Source: Hypholoma sublateritium FD-334 SS-4
Lineage: Eukaryota; Basidiomycota; Agaricomycetes; Agaricales; Strophariaceae
NCBI GenBank assembly: GCA_000827495.1
Contig: KN817521.1
Coordinates: forward strand, 868,001-932,000
DNA: 64,000 nucleotides
Direction of reading: 5' to 3'
Positions 32,178 through 44,541 of the stretch are shown here, in pieces. A model generated the notes under the pieces. It was not told the origin of the DNA. It searched no databases and was given only the letters and a program-made list of their open reading frames with translations. The position numbers and the translations under genes were made by a program. Positions within the stretch are counted from its first letter, which is position 1. Each line of letters starts with the position of its first letter.

Positions 32178-34656
32178 ATGGCCAGCTCCCGCACACGCTC
32201 GCAGGCCGTGCGTCGATCACTTCACTTGTACATCGATCCTTCCTCATACACGGCTACTAAGGCCGTCGACTCTTCGCACACGCCATCACCAGGCTTTGGT
32301 ACCAATATGTCAGCAGGAAATGACTACTACACATCAAGCGCAGGCGTCTCCGATTCCACTCTGTTCTCCGTTCTGTGCATGTACGACTTCTCGTCCGATG
32401 ATCCTGGGCTTCTCTCGTTTAGCAAGAATGAGATCCTCAATATAGTCAAATGCGATAACACTGGGTGGTGGGCTGCTATGAGGAAGGACGGGCCTGTGGT
32501 AGGCTGGATACCACAAGCGTTCGTCGTGCAGTTATCAGATGACATGTCCGAAAGACTACGAAATGTGCGGGAGGAATTTCGCGGGTACGAATATGAAGCC
32601 GAACAATTGTATAATTCTGCCCCTGTCTCTCGAATACTTCCCTTATTCGAGACTGATTCCGCCACCACTTCCCCTTTACCGGTATATGAAGAAAACCGGG
32701 TAAGTCTTTGTCATTCTGGCCTGGACTTCAACTTTATTAAACCAATACCATAAAGTTGTCCACTTCAATTTCAGATCCACGGAACGGAACGCGCGACCAG
32801 CGGCCTCAGAATGCGAGAAATTCCTTGCGGCCTGGGAACAGACGACCTATACCCCCACCTTCTCCCACGTCTCCCATGCCACATCCACCGTTAATGCTAG
32901 AAAAGAAGGTGAAACCTGCTCGATCTACTCATGCCGGAGGACATGAAACGCATCGAAGTCAAGATACTTTGACAAGGAAACAAAGTCTGCGAGCGCGCCC
33001 AGTAATCTCACCGAACAGTCAGACTCTCAGGCGACTGAGTACTCTCATTGAAACCAAGAATACTCGAGAAATCGAAAAGATAGCAAGTTCAGACATCAAT
33101 AGTTCTTTCGACATGATCTCCAAATATGCGCGAGGGAAATCCCTAAACAAGCAAAGCTTTGGGGATGCCAGACACATTGAAGCTGTCATCCATATTCGAC
33201 CATGGTATCTTCAGCCTCGACTGGCTGATCAAATAGAAGAAGACAGACAAGGATATATCCGCAATGCGACGCTGCCAGCTCTTATCGAACGGTTGACAAC
33301 ACACGACGCACCCTTAGATCTTACTCGTAAGCCAAAGCTACTCTCCTGTCCTATCTGGTTAACTCATCGCACTACCTAGGACAAGCCGAACTCACGACAT
33401 TTACAAACGTCTTCCTCATGACATTTCGCACGTTCACAACTGCCAATACCCTTTTCGAGATACTCGCTGAACGATATAATACCACACCAGTCCAAAGTAT
33501 CTCAGACCAAGAACTCGCAGATTGGAAAGCAAATTGGCAAACCCCTACCCGAAAGCGGATCCTCGAAGTTTACAGCAGATGGCTAGAGGATCATCGACTT
33601 TTGGAGGAAGAACCCCATTTGGCGAAACCACTTACAGACTTTCTGAGAACTATCAAGACACCACCTCACAACGCCGATGCTGAAGCCATCATCAAAACTC
33701 TAGAGCGGTTGGTATGGTTGTATATTTTAATCATCGTGGTACATCACTGATCTGCCGTCATAGACATTCACAGTACCATCGGACATTTCTGCGCAAAACA
33801 CGCCGGGAAAGAGCAAAAAGTTCAAGGCTCACAAGAACGACTTGATGAAGATTGAACCATCGGACATGGCAGAGCAGCTTGCTTTGTTGGAGCAAGCACT
33901 GTATGTCAAGGTGACCCCGCAAGAGTGCCTCTCATACGCAAAGACCAGAAGTGGCCCAGCTATCACCAGATTACTTGCGTTTTGCAATACTCATGACAAC
34001 CTTGTTTCCTGGGTCAAGCGCAGCATTCTAAATCTAGACATCCTCGGCAAAAGATCCTACACAGTCGATTTCTGGATCAAAGTCGCTGAGGTATGCGAAA
34101 GATCATAGATGTATATCACATTGCTGCTCACATCATGTTCACGTAGAAATGTCGCCAACTCCACAACATCGCTTCCATGAGCGCCATTATCATTGCGCTC
34201 TCGAGTACTGATCTCTCAAGATTACATCTCACATGGGCACACATCAGCCGCAGAAACAACCTTGAGGCTCTCCTGCGATACAACGACCCTAGCGGCGGCT
34301 TTGCTGCCTATCGAGCACTCTTGGACAAAGCAGAAGGTCCTTGTATTCCCTTCATCACCATGTACTTGGGCGACATCATTCACACAGAAGAGCATTTTGC
34401 CTATCAAGATGCAGACGGGCGTATTTGCTTTTACAAACGGGCACGATGGTTTGAAATTATAGGTAACATACTCAAATTTCAAAAGCGAGCATACAACATC
34501 CCCTCCAATGAACCGATGAAGATGTTCATTGAAACTCAGCTCATGATGGCATCCAAACACGATTCCAATTGGTTTTGGAACAAAAGTCAGGAGGTGCAGC
34601 ACTCAGAAGTCGCAAACGCAGATATCAGGAAGGGGCTTGAGGCTGCAGGATTCTAA
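32178..34656 (+). CDS. SH3-RasGEF guanine nucleotide exchange factor, Cdc25-like
   Basis: Five exons: 32178-32699, 32756-33326, 33380-33711, 33764-34090 and 34147-34656, giving 753 residues. An SH3 domain lies at about residues 59-115 (CMYDFSSDDPGLLSFSKNE, GWWAAM, GWIPQAFV). A Pro/Arg-rich linker follows (NRRPIPPPSPTSPMPHPP), a possible SH3 ligand. RasGEF_N appears as FTNVFLMTFRTFTTANTLFE and the catalytic RasGEF domain covers the last about 250 residues: MAEQLALLEQALYVKVTPQE, FWIKVAEKCRQLHNIASM, AIIIALSSTDLSRLHLTW, and PCIPFITMYLGDIIHTEE with its invariant PxxPF-YL core. It loads GTP on Ras-type GTPases, upstream of cAMP or MAPK signalling. It is shorter than typical full Cdc25, so it may be the smaller fungal paralogue. 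Confidence 0.9.
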
Positions 34657-34956
34657 CCCACCTATTTTTCACGTATCCATGAAAGGAAATTATAATGTGT
34701 AGTATTAAATGTAACTTGCAGCACCATATCGGACATATAGAATTCCATATCGTCAATGCCACGATAACACCCGGAGTCAAGGAAAATCGGAGTGGAATAG
34801 ACTATATATCCTAACAGGTCCGAAGTATAGAAGGAGAGGGAGAGGAGAAACAAAAGGCAGCGACAGACAAAAGGGTAATACGTTACAAGAAAGGAAGCAA
34901 GGTGAGATGTCGCGATCCAATGACCAAATAGAATGTGAGAGGCGTTGCAGGCCCAT

Positions 34957-35977
34957 TTAACAATTGCAAGCTTCTGGCTGGCCTGATGAAGCCGCCTGCT
35001 TATTGAGATCGACACCCGCCCGTGCGCCAGGACCAGCTCGTCCAGCTCCAGCTCGAGTAGCACTTGGTGCAGTCAGAGGAAGTTTCTGGGCTACATGTCC
35101 CAAGGAAAACCCTATCAGAATAACGTATCATTGTCGCAGACCAAATAAACACGTACCGATAGCTGTGAAAATCTCCGTAACGCCCTCCCCTGTCTTGGCG
35201 CTTGTTTCCGTCCACATTAAGCCTTCCTCATCGGCATACTTCTTCGCCTCCTCCTGAGATACCTGGCGTCGAGCAGAGAGATCCAATTTGTTTCCGCACA
35301 AGGCAATTACTATTGAAGGGTCAGCCTGGCGTTGGAGCTCTCTTATCCATGTGCGAGCCTTCTCCAATGACGCCGACTGAGTGATATCATATACTACGAC
35401 TGCACAATTGGCATTTCGGTAGTACATGGGAGCCTTGTGTGTTTGAAATTTCAGAATCTTCATATACGTTTCAGCGAACCAGTTAAGAGCTTACGCACGA
35501 GAGACTGGGGGCAGACGACCCGTCAACTCTAAAACAACACTGGCTAATTGATACGTTACTCACCTTATAGCGTTCTTGCCCTGCAGTATCCCTAAATGAA
35601 ATCAAAAGCTGATAACACGCTCGTTCGTTTGGGTGGGGACATACCATATTTCAAACTTGACAGTCGTTTGATCATCGAGCGTCACAGTTTGTGTCAGGAA
35701 AGCAGCTGAAACGAGCTCAGATAGATGTATATGTGACGCTGTAGGAGTCTTCTGACCTCCAATTGTACTCTCCCGATAGTCGTCGAACTGGTCCTTCACG
35801 AATCGCAGCACCAGACTTGCCGGATATTAGCTGACGCAGTGTTAACAGCGTGTCAGACGCACCTTGACTTTCCGACGGCGGACTCGCCTGGAGTTGCAAG
35901 ATGTGAGTATACACCAGCTATGATGGTAATAAACTCCTACCGAGAAGGACGAGTTTGAATTGGAATTGCTTGGACAT
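34957..35977 (-). CDS. YPT5: Rab5/Ypt5-type endosomal GTPase
   Basis: Eight exons on the minus strand: 35941-35977, 35863-35887, 35757-35815, 35645-35705, 35564-35591, 35499-35504, 35157-35433 and 34957-35090. They encode 208 residues. G motifs: GESAVGKSS (P-loop), STIGAAFLTQ (switch I), [20 protein letters not shown] (switch II), GNKLDL and ETSAKTG. The AAFLTQTV effector loop and the QERYKSLAPMYYR switch are diagnostic of Rab5. The C-terminus ends EACNC, a CxC double-geranylgeranyl motif. Residues Ser-Leu of YKSLAP come from a 6-nt exon (35499-35504). Rab5 controls early-endosome fusion and sorting, a pathway shared with the neighbouring IST1. Confidence 0.95.
35499..35504 (-). other. 6-nt micro-exon in the Rab5 gene
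   Basis: The sequence tctctc sits between acceptor cccccag and donor gtgcgtaag. The upstream exon ends ...CGC TAT AAG|gtgagt and the downstream exon starts cacaag|GCT CCC ATG. Without these six bases the highly conserved YKSLAPMYY would read YKAPMYY, so the micro-exon is required by conservation. Confidence 0.85.
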
Positions 35978-36303
35978 GGTTGTTAGGTAGAATGAAGGGA
36001 CTGGACTCGCGGTGAGGAGCTGCACCGCAGCCTGACCAGAAATGGCTGTTCGGCAACTGCCGGGCATCCATTCTCAGCCGTTTTCAATTTTCCCTGCTCT
36101 ATCTTCAACTCCCCGACATCCTTATCAGTTCTTCATCTTCTCCCGGATTGAAAATTCCTGAGTTGAGAGCTTCCGGCTTCATCAGTACTTCAGAGAAATA
36201 TTGTGCAGTCACCTCTCGGCAATTCCATCGCCTGCTTCCCAGTCACCTGCTCCACGTCACTGCGCTTTCGTTGATCAGTCGCATTTCAGTCGCATTAAGA
36301 ATT
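35978..36303. promoter_or_regulatory. divergent promoter Ypt5 / Mei2-like gene
   Basis: 326 bp separate the two start codons. A plus-strand frame open from 36148 lacks family support before the chosen ATG at 36304. No TATA box was evident. Confidence 0.45.
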
Positions 36304-39132
36304 ATGAACCGACATCACCCTTATAATGCAAGTTTCGAGCATTCGCCTGGTCGCCGAGGTAACAACTCCCCCGGTCCAGGCAGTGACAGAGGTCATCGTT
36401 ATCAAGATAGAGGTGGGGCTCCGTTCAGAGGAAGAGGAGGCTTCAACCGAGGTCGAGGGGGCTACGGAGGTTATGACACAAGTTTGAGCAACCACAACTC
36501 GTATGACCAGGGACACAGCTCAGGCGACACAGAATCCTACAATAATTATGAGCACCCGCCTGCCACCTCTCAGCCGCCATATTATCAAACCAATCCTTAT
36601 GCAGACACCACTCCCACCCATTTCACACCACCTTCGTCAGCTCAATCAGGATATGGTCAAGGTTACTCTAAATATGAAGGTGCGCTACAATTGAGACTGA
36701 ATATCAAATCAAGGATAGCGAGAAGCAACAGCGCCATCTGTCTCAGCTTTCGTTCGAATTGAGGCTTGCAGTCGTGAATTATCTCTGGAGATTCTGCTCT
36801 ATGGGTGACTTGAAATCGTGAAAATCGGTGAAAGTTGCTAAGGGTTGAATCCGCTGATACCAACGTGTTCATGAGATGCTTGAATGTCCCCAGTTACGCG
36901 CATGCTTCTGTCCAATGCTACGTCCTATCTCTGCTTGGTCTTCTGTTTTGCTGTGATTTGAAGTTTCTCACTCGTGTCCATCTCGCCGTGTTAGACGGGC
37001 CAGGCTCTTTTGATGACGAAGATCGACGGCGTCCCATCAGGAAGGAAAGAGACGATAAAGTGCATGACTCAATAATCGAAGAACGTATTCAACGTGAAAG
37101 GCCTTGTCGCACTCTTTTTATCCGTAATATTAAGGCAAGTTTCATATTCAATTTCAAGTTGTGTGCACACCTTTCTATTGTTAGAGGCATATCGCCGATT
37201 TTTGAAAATTTTATCTCGAGGACCTCAGTAACTGATGGATCCTTTAGTATGAAACACCCAGTGAAGATGTGCGTCGAATATTTGAAGAACATGGTGAAAT
37301 CAAGACGTTCTTTGACTTAATATCAACAAGAGGAATGGTCTTCGTGACCTATGTGAGCTATATGCCGATCGATTTTTGGTGTCGCTAAGTGTGCCTGTCC
37401 AATAGTTCGATTTGCGAGCAGCTGAGAGAGCAAGAGATCGCCTCCAAGGCTCAGAAATCAGTGGGAGACCCGTCAGTGGCCATGTCGCCTTCACCTTGCT
37501 TCTAGGGTTCAACGTTTTATGACAGATTGATGTGCATTATTCTCTTCCACGTGATGATCAGAAAGGAAACGATCGCGAGAAAAACCAGGTTTGCTCTGCT
37601 CTTTTAGTTATACTCTTTTTGTCATTAACTCGATATTCTACAATGCTAAATAGCAGTTCCAAGGAACCCTTCAAGTCACTATACGTAATTCGCCGTCAGG
37701 GCAGCCTATCGACGACAATGAAGTCCGACGAAAATTCCAACAATTCGGCGATGTTAAAGCCATCAAACCTGTAGGAGAGCGCATTGAGTAAGGTGTCTTG
37801 GATTGCCTATGACTACCGACACTTATACTTTGTTAGTTCACGCTATGTGGAATTCTATGACACCAGAGTTAGTTATTTCTCCTTCGGCCACGTGTTATTT
37901 TATCATAATTTTGATAGGCGTGTGGTGAAGCTCATGATCGACTTCGTCATCAGGGATTGCAAGATGGAGTGATGGACATTGTATTTGCTTGGGACGAAAC
38001 AACGTCTGCTAATCATCGGTTAGTTGTTGTCGCTATATGCATTATAATTATGCTCAAACAATTTTCATATCAAAGTGACGGTAATAAAGAATGGGAAGAT
38101 CGTGGTGGAGGTGGAGGTGGCGGAGGTGGGGGTGGGGGTGGAGGAGGAATGCGAGGTGGACGTGGTCGCGGCCGAGGAAGAGGAAGAGGTCGTGGCGGGG
38201 GTATGGATGACGACCATAACCGCCGTGGAGATAATTACGGTCGTCCGGACCGTGATCATAACCGAGGTCGTGGCGGAGGAGGTGGTCGGTACGATGATGA
38301 TCATCAAGGTCGTGGAGAGGGAGGGGAAAGAGGAAGGAACGGAAATACAGGATACGATGATCGATACGACCAACCTCGAGGCGCCTACGGCGGCCCTCCG
38401 CCTCCTAATGCTTATGGAGTTCCTCCTAGCTATGGGATGCCGTCAGGTCCACCCCCACCAATGGCTACTGCTGTGAGTTTTTTCGTCAACTCTCAGTGCC
38501 TGATGTATTCAATATAATGTCAATAGCCCCATGATGATCGTTTAGAACAAGCGCGCAAAGTTCAGCAGGTAGACACCAATCTATCTCTGCATCTATCTAT
38601 TTTACTAACTAATTTTTAGCTGTTGGCCGCATTGAAACAACCTCCCGCTCCAGCACCTCCTCCAGTCCAGACGATGCCCCCTATGCCTCCAGGTCCCAAT
38701 TCATATTATCCTCCGCCTCAGCAACCAGCTGTATATCAAGGTTCTGCCAACCATTACGCAAGCCCGATGCAACAAGCGCCGCAAGCTCCGAACGCTCTTC
38801 CTCAAGCACTCGGTGCCCCATCTGCGAATCCCGCATTAGCTAATTTGCCTCCTAATATTCTTGCGCTGTTGCAGTCTGCACAACAACAACAACAGCAACA
38901 ACAGCGACCACCTATGTCAGGCCAAGGGTATGGTATGCAGCCTCCACCGTCCCACCTAATGAACAACTTACCCCCTCCTCCTGGCGCAATGGGAGCACCT
39001 GGGGGTAATCCTCAATACCAGCAATTGATGGCATACCTTGTGCGTACATTCATTGAGCTATAAAAACGTGTTTACTCATCATTTCATCAGCAATCGCAAG
39101 CTGCTGCACAGGCCGCCAACGGAAAGCCATGA
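36304..39132 (+). CDS. Mei2-like RNA-binding protein with two RRMs, RGG and polyQ regions
   Basis: Twelve exons fit: 36304-36679, 36995-37134, 37248-37352, 37406-37471, 37526-37588, 37657-37787, 37837-37867, 37918-38018, 38076-38472, 38527-38568, 38620-39039 and 39091-39132. They give 637 residues. The N-terminus is Gly/Tyr/Ser-rich with RGRGG repeats. RRM1 holds RNP2 TLFIRNIK and RNP1-like RGMVFVTYFDLRAAERA, followed by GRPIDVHYSLPRDD. RRM2 holds GTLQVTIRN and RYVEFYDTRACEAHDRL. The VHYSxP link and spacing are those of Mei2-like proteins. A glycine run and RGRGRGRG block follow (about 38100-38360), then Pro/Gln-rich sequence with a glutamine run. Intron 1 is long (315 nt) and intron 2 begins GC. 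Mei2-type proteins regulate meiosis or mRNA fate; this one's RNA targets are unknown. Confidence 0.85.
37135..37247 (+). other. GC-AG intron in the Mei2-like gene
   Basis: The donor attaag|gcaagt splits RRM1 exactly after RNIK, and the acceptor cctttag|tatgaa resumes with YETPSEDVRR. The reading frame and RRM spacing require it. Confidence 0.75.
38100..38160 (+). repeat. GGT/GGA microsatellite coding a glycine run
   Basis: A run of ggtgga/ggtggg units in exon 9 of the Mei2-like gene encodes about 15 consecutive glycines. It should be prone to length variation. Confidence 0.85.
38878..38910 (+). repeat. CAA/CAG microsatellite coding a glutamine run
   Basis: caacaacaacaacagcaac units in exon 11 of the Mei2-like gene encode about nine glutamines, a typical prion-like or interaction tract in RNA-binding proteins. 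Confidence 0.85.
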
Positions 39133-39508
39133 TACTAATCACTAACAGACGATGATAATGTCTACATCTACTTAAGATTACTTCAACGCAACTTCAACGA
39201 GTGTCGAATGCTAGTCAGACTGTTGTTACTTCCTTGTTCATTGAACATTTCTCAGTCCCCATTCTTATTTTTTTCATTACCTATCCTTATTCCTTTAAAA
39301 CTGTGTGTAGCCTTTTGTCATTCTAGTTCAACTGAGTTCTAGTAGGTTCTAAGTATCTATATCACTAAAACATCTGCGCGTTGGCCAGGGCTGGGCCGGG
39401 GCACTGACGTTGTGCAAAATGATCCGAGCGATGACGTGACTGCATGCTCGGCCGGCTTGACTGCGGCAATAAAAACCACATCTACCTACCGTGTTCTCCC
39501 TGTTTAAC
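39133..39508. other. spacer between Mei2-like and GHITM-like genes
   Basis: This contains the 3' flank of the first gene and the promoter of the second on the same strand. No gene was recognised. Confidence 0.45.
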
Positions 39509-40814
39509 ATGCTTCGCATTCCTCCTCCCTCCTTTAGATCGGCGCTCAATGGCGCCTTTTCTTTGTCAGTGCGGCGGCCACAAAGTGGCGCTCGATTCTA
39601 CACCAATGGACTCTTGCAATCGTCTCAGAAACCTTCCATCAACGTCAGCCTGCGGCGGTTCAGGACCTTTCGGACAATAATGACGGAGTCCAAGCCGATG
39701 GTGCAGGAAGCGCGACCTTTTTCCTGGCAGAAATTCGGACTCACAGCAGTGGGTATATGCCAATCCTGCTCCGGTCATCTCTCACAATGATGTAGGCTGG
39801 AGTAGCAGGCGCTGTTATGGCTCTTGACGCCATCTTCAATAGGGATACGCGCGACCCACTGTCTGTTGCTGAGAAGTCCCTATTGAATGAGAGCTTCAAA
39901 TATACCGGAGGCGGCTTGGTCCTCACGGCCCTTGCTGCCCGCAGTCTTTTTCGCTCTGGAGTGGCTTTCAAGATCATGGCTACCAATCCTTGTGCGCCTC
40001 TGCTTCGTGTCTTCACCGCTGTGCCGTGCTGACTTGGAAGTGAAGGGGTGGTTCTTGGCGTTAGCCTTGTTGGAAGTATTGGTACTATGATGGGTGTCAT
40101 GTACACACCACCTGAGAAGACTTTTCAGAAACATCTGTTTTGGTTGGTAAATCCTGAACGATCCTTTTTCTCCTAACAATTGCTGATCTATTTGGTTCAG
40201 GGATTCAACGCTTGCCAAGCCGCTACTTTGAGCCCTCTTTTCTTCTTCAGTCCAGCCATTCTTTCTAGGGCTGCCCTCTACACTGTCGGCATCGTGGGTT
40301 CTATTTCATATGTCGGGGCAACTGCAACGTAACTATCAGTATTAATATCATTCCTCCGTTAATCTCATGTGATCTTGGTTTCAGCAACGATAAATTCCTT
40401 AACCTCGGGGGTCCCCTGCTAGCTGGAGTGACGGTAGTCGCCCTGAGCTCCCTCGCTCCGATGGTTTTGCCGATGGGCCTTCGTAGCCTTGCTATAACCG
40501 AGGCCATATCACTATATGGTGGACTTGCTCTCTTCGGCGGATTCGTGCTCTACGAGTAAGTGTTGGTACACTTTGAAGAAAGCTGAGTCTATGACTTACC
40601 CAGAATACCAGTACGCAAAAGATTCTCAAACACGCTCGCTTGGCTGAGGCAGGTCACATGAAGGCAGACCCAATCAATGAGTCTATCGGCCTTGAACTTG
40701 ACATGATCAATATTTTGTGGGTACTTTCTCCTCTGAATTGAATTGACCCTAAAGCATGATTCTAGTATTCGGTTAGTTCAGATTTTGGCCATGCAAAGCA
40801 ACAGGAAAAAGTGA
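39509..40814 (+). CDS. mitochondrial GHITM/TMBIM5-like BAX-inhibitor-1 family protein
   Basis: Seven exons: 39509-39748, 39796-39991, 40046-40146, 40201-40328, 40385-40555, 40612-40716 and 40766-40814, 329 residues. The N-terminus is rich in Arg, Ser and Phe without acidic residues (MLRIPPPSFRSALNGAFSL), a mitochondrial targeting type. Seven to eight hydrophobic segments follow, including GGLVLTALAARSLF, VVLGVSLVGSIGTMMG, ACQAATLSPLFFFSPA and GGLALFGGFVLYDTQKIL. The C-terminus SIGLELDMINIFIRLVQILAM carries the conserved Asp pair region of BI-1 proteins. GHITM/TMBIM5 is an inner-membrane protein linked to cristae structure and calcium/proton exchange. The chosen ATG is 39509; the frame opens earlier without another ATG. 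Confidence 0.88.
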
Positions 40815-41019
40815 GCTGGCCTTGCATAGCAGCCCTGCTTAATTTCCGTGCATTTGTCCCCTATCTATACATTCATTACCATCTTCAAACTCACAATGTA
40901 TAAAACCATCTATGTATTTTTACCCTAGTCATTTTTTCAAGAGTTTTCATTTGCTCAGAGTTCCTTCATCCAAGAATAAACCATTCTAAGCAAATAAATG
41001 TATCACGAATTCTACAGCG

Positions 41020-43531
41020 TCATGCAGCGCCAGCCTTTCCGACCGCTTCCAGGGTCTTCAAAAAGCCTCCAGGGTCCACAATCTCTGTTCCGCCATACGT
41101 GACTCGCTTTCCCGTTTTCTGAGCCCACTCCTCGAGATTTCCGTATTCCACATAACTGGCTCCACCCACAATGAAGACCATACCTTCTGCGAATGCCATA
41201 CGCTTCGCCTTGGTGACGCCGCTGCTTCCAGGTCCGCCGGCCAGGCCAGCTTGCACATGTCGATGCGCACGGGGGTCGAGGAAGATATACTCGTCCGTTT
41301 CTGCCAGAGATTGATTTGACGCAGACGAAGAGTCCATGAGTGCCTCCGTCAGCCTGGTGACAGGAAAAAGTTTGTTAGTCGGCAAGAAATTCTTCACTCC
41401 CGAAATGAGGGTGTCGAATCGACCATCTTTCAGGCGGTCGGTGAGCTGTGAAAAGTGAATGAGATGCGTTCAATGCTCATTACATGAGATAAAATGCACC
41501 CTGTTGCCCAGCGCGCTGAAGCCCTTGAAGAGCTCGCCACCTTGGTTAGCGACGCTTCCCAGACTCGGTGTGGAAGTGCCAGTGCTACCAATGTTGATAG
41601 AGGAGGTCATGCGCGAGATCTCGCGCGTGCGGCGCACGTATTCGAAAGCGGCGACCTCTGCGCCGGAGGACTTGAGCTCCTTCTCTAATTCCGCGACGTC
41701 GTCCTTCGTTATCGAGTTGTCCGGGGCTGAAAGATAAAAGACGAGGACGAGACGCAGCTTGTCGAGTGGGGCCAGTTCGCCGTCTGTTCGAGGCATACGC
41801 AGGAATTCTAAGATGGTTGCTGTTGTCTGCACGAAAAATATTAGGTCAATCAACGTGTTGTGCCGCGACAGCCTACTTGTCTTCCAATGGCTTCCTCTGT
41901 GCTAAACAATTCATCTAAACTTCGTTTCTTAATTTGCTCCAACAGCGCAGTGGCAATATTCATATGAGTATCTAGCGTTGCCTTCCTAGCAGTCAACTCC
42001 GGGAGTTGGGTAATCGCCGTTTTCAAGTGCGATGCGTTGGTCGTGAGGTCTCTGCGATTGACCGAAAGTGAGAACCTCATAATCAAATCCACAGTGTGAA
42101 GGCTTACAGTTGTGAAATGTCGTTGACGTCGCTAACGCCAGTGCTGCGTGTGATTTCTGCAGCATCTTGCTTGTACTTGTTCAACTGCGCATCGATTTCC
42201 TCTGCAACCTGTGGGAAGGGGCTGGCTGAATTTTGTGCCCAGAAGAAATCCTTAGAATCGAGATCATATGACTTCTTCACGCCTTGCTGCTGTACAGTGA
42301 CCCGGTTCAACTTGATGTCCAAACAATCGGAAACGAGGGCTTGGTAGGTCCACCCGTGTGCAAGCATAGAGACTAGATCGATATTGCGGTCCAGAATGAG
42401 CAAAACTAAGAAAACAAACATAAGGCTATAATATAGTGTAACGAAGATAGCAACTTACGAGGCCGTTGCAGATTTGAGAGACCTGTTGAATCCTGCGTAA
42501 AGAGCGAGGTCACCCCACTTTGCGAACGCGATGCGGAGAGAATGGCATCTCTGATCTTGGTCTCCAACTTCTTTGCAATCATCTCAGCTGCATTGCCCCG
42601 CGGCGCGCGAATGAAGGGCACATGTCCTAAGACAAGTTAGGTTTTAGAGTAAATGTGACGTGCGTGAAGCATACCTGCAGTAACGACTGCGCTAAACAGT
42701 TCGCTCGATACTCGTTCGATTTCCTCCTCAATTTGTTGCTCCGTTGACGATGGAGAATTTAGAATGGTATATGTTGAAACGGGACCTGACAAAGTGGGCG
42801 GAATAGGAGATGTAACTGACGGAGCTGGAACAGGTGGAGGCAGAAGAGAGAACAGTGATGGCGATGGGGCAATGAAGGACAAATATTGATCGACAACCTG
42901 GCCTCAAATTAAATATTTAGCAGACTTAAAGAGCAGAACAAGCGGTACGCACTTGTTCAATAAGTTCAGAAGTGCCGTCTTGTGCTACCTGCGCCGCCAA
43001 CTCTTCAAGTAGCGCGCGGGGGAGGGGCTCCACAAAGTTGAGATGGAAAGACTCGTAGAGTGCTTTCTGCATGTCCTGTGCTATCCGTTTGATATTGGCA
43101 AGCGTTGGAGCCACGAAGTACACGGCAGGGACATCAGACAGTGGAGGGCGGAGGGTGTGCAGTTGGCTAGCATAAGTATTCAGCACCTGTCTCGTCGTAT
43201 ATGTGGGGAAGCTTACACGTGGAGGGTTACCCCTGCGTCACGCAGATCCTGGACGCGCAGCACCGTTGCGAGCACATCCTTCGTTTGCTGGTCCAGAATG
43301 AGCACCTTCCAGACAGGCGGCCCCAGTATCGTTGATTTGGCGCCAGACCCGCCTTTCCCAATAGATTGTGAGGGTGTTTCTACGGGCTGATTGAGGTTCA
43401 GGAGGTTCAGAAGAGCATTAGTCTGCGCTTGCTGAAGCGTTGTTGGTACTGTAGGCTGGTCTGTCTTTAATATCAATGGGAATTGCAGGCAGAAAGCGCA
43501 GACTATTTACCTGTTTCGTGTTACTCGCCAT
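41020..43531 (-). CDS. SLY1: Sly1-type Sec1/Munc18 protein for ER-Golgi fusion
   Basis: A minus-strand gene of about ten exons, from MASNTKQ at 43531 (first exon 21 nt) to the TGA at 41020. Family features in order: QAQTNALLNLLNLN, WKVLILDQQTKDVL, LRDAGVTLHV, DVPAVYFVAPTLANIKRIAQ, YESFHLNFVEPLPRALLEEL, PFIRAPRGNAAEMIA, SLFTQDSTGLSNLQRP, VLLILDRNIDLVSMLAHGWT, YQALVSDCLDIKLNRV, the helical DVNDISQL...DLTTNASHLKTAI region, and a C-terminal FVVGG-type strand (GMVFIVGGASYVEYGNLEEW). SM proteins clasp SNARE bundles; Sly1 binds syntaxin-5/Sed5 and promotes COPII vesicle fusion. The Gly-rich insert GLAGGPGSSGVTKAKR near the C-terminus looks like a fungal loop. Confidence 0.95.
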
Positions 43532-44541
43532 GGCGAGCTGGAACGTTCAAAGATTTGAGTCGTGACAGCTGCAGTCACCAAGCGAGGATCATCGCATCGA
43601 CGCCGACAACCTCCACGTGACCCTTTAGGACATCAAAATCAATATTCAAATTGACCAGAGCACACAAGGCCAACTTGAGCTATAGGCAAGCTACAGGCAA
43701 TTGCCAATTGTAAGGCGGAATACTTTTCTGATTCAAGAAAACATTGGTTCATGTGGTTCCCCAGGTGATCATTCAACTAATTTCAATCAATTGCGTACAC
43801 GACACTAGTAAGTAAAATGCAACAGCGTTTACAAGTTGTTTACAAGTAAGTACATTATATTTTCACTGAAAATTGCCGGGAGATTGAGAGCCGCGTCGAG
43901 CGTCGAATCATATATATTGTAGGTGCAACATGAGCTCTTTGAGCCAACAAAAGCTCGCGCAGTGCGCAATATGCGCATTAATACACGTGACTAAAGCCAT
44001 AAGTCACTGGATTATTTGAACCGAGCTCGTCATGACGTGCCTCGTTCGTGGCCCTTGGGTGACGCGCGTCGTAGACGGTAGAGCCCTGCTCAGTGCTGGT
44101 CCTGAATACACAACATCTCTCTGCTCTTCAATTCCCTCTAATGGATTCAAAGGCCTGTGACCCTTACCAGTATTTATAAACAAGCATAAGAATTTAGATA
44201 ACTATAGCAACGACGCCTCAGGAAAGGAATAACGACCCTTGGAAAAAGGGTCCGAGGCCGATGTTCCCTGGGAGATAACGCGTTTTGTGCAGAGCTCTCA
44301 GATCTTAAAATTCTGAGCCAGTTACACGCTCGTGGAGTCCATTTCCTCTCTGTATCGCATCCATAGCTATACGCAGGACTACGCAAGTTTGAAAGTGGTC
44401 GATCATCAGGAGGTTAGCAGTAGGTACATTTCCTTTTTGGGCTAATCTGTGTTCATATTGGTTCGAAAGCTCGGCCTGCAAAGTTTGGTCTGCTCTGCTT
44501 CGCACAGTTTTTCTTACATCTCCCATATACCCAGGGGCTCC
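43532..44541. promoter_or_regulatory. 1-kb divergent region Sly1 / CSC1-like gene
   Basis: No gene was recognised. It must hold both promoters. The plus-strand frame is open from 44449 but begins without ATG and shows no family features before 44542. Confidence 0.4.

Noticed and set aside
40086..40814. BI-1 (Bxi1) ER protein rather than GHITM
   Set aside because: The Arg-rich mitochondrial-type leader and overall length fit GHITM/TMBIM5 better than the ER form.
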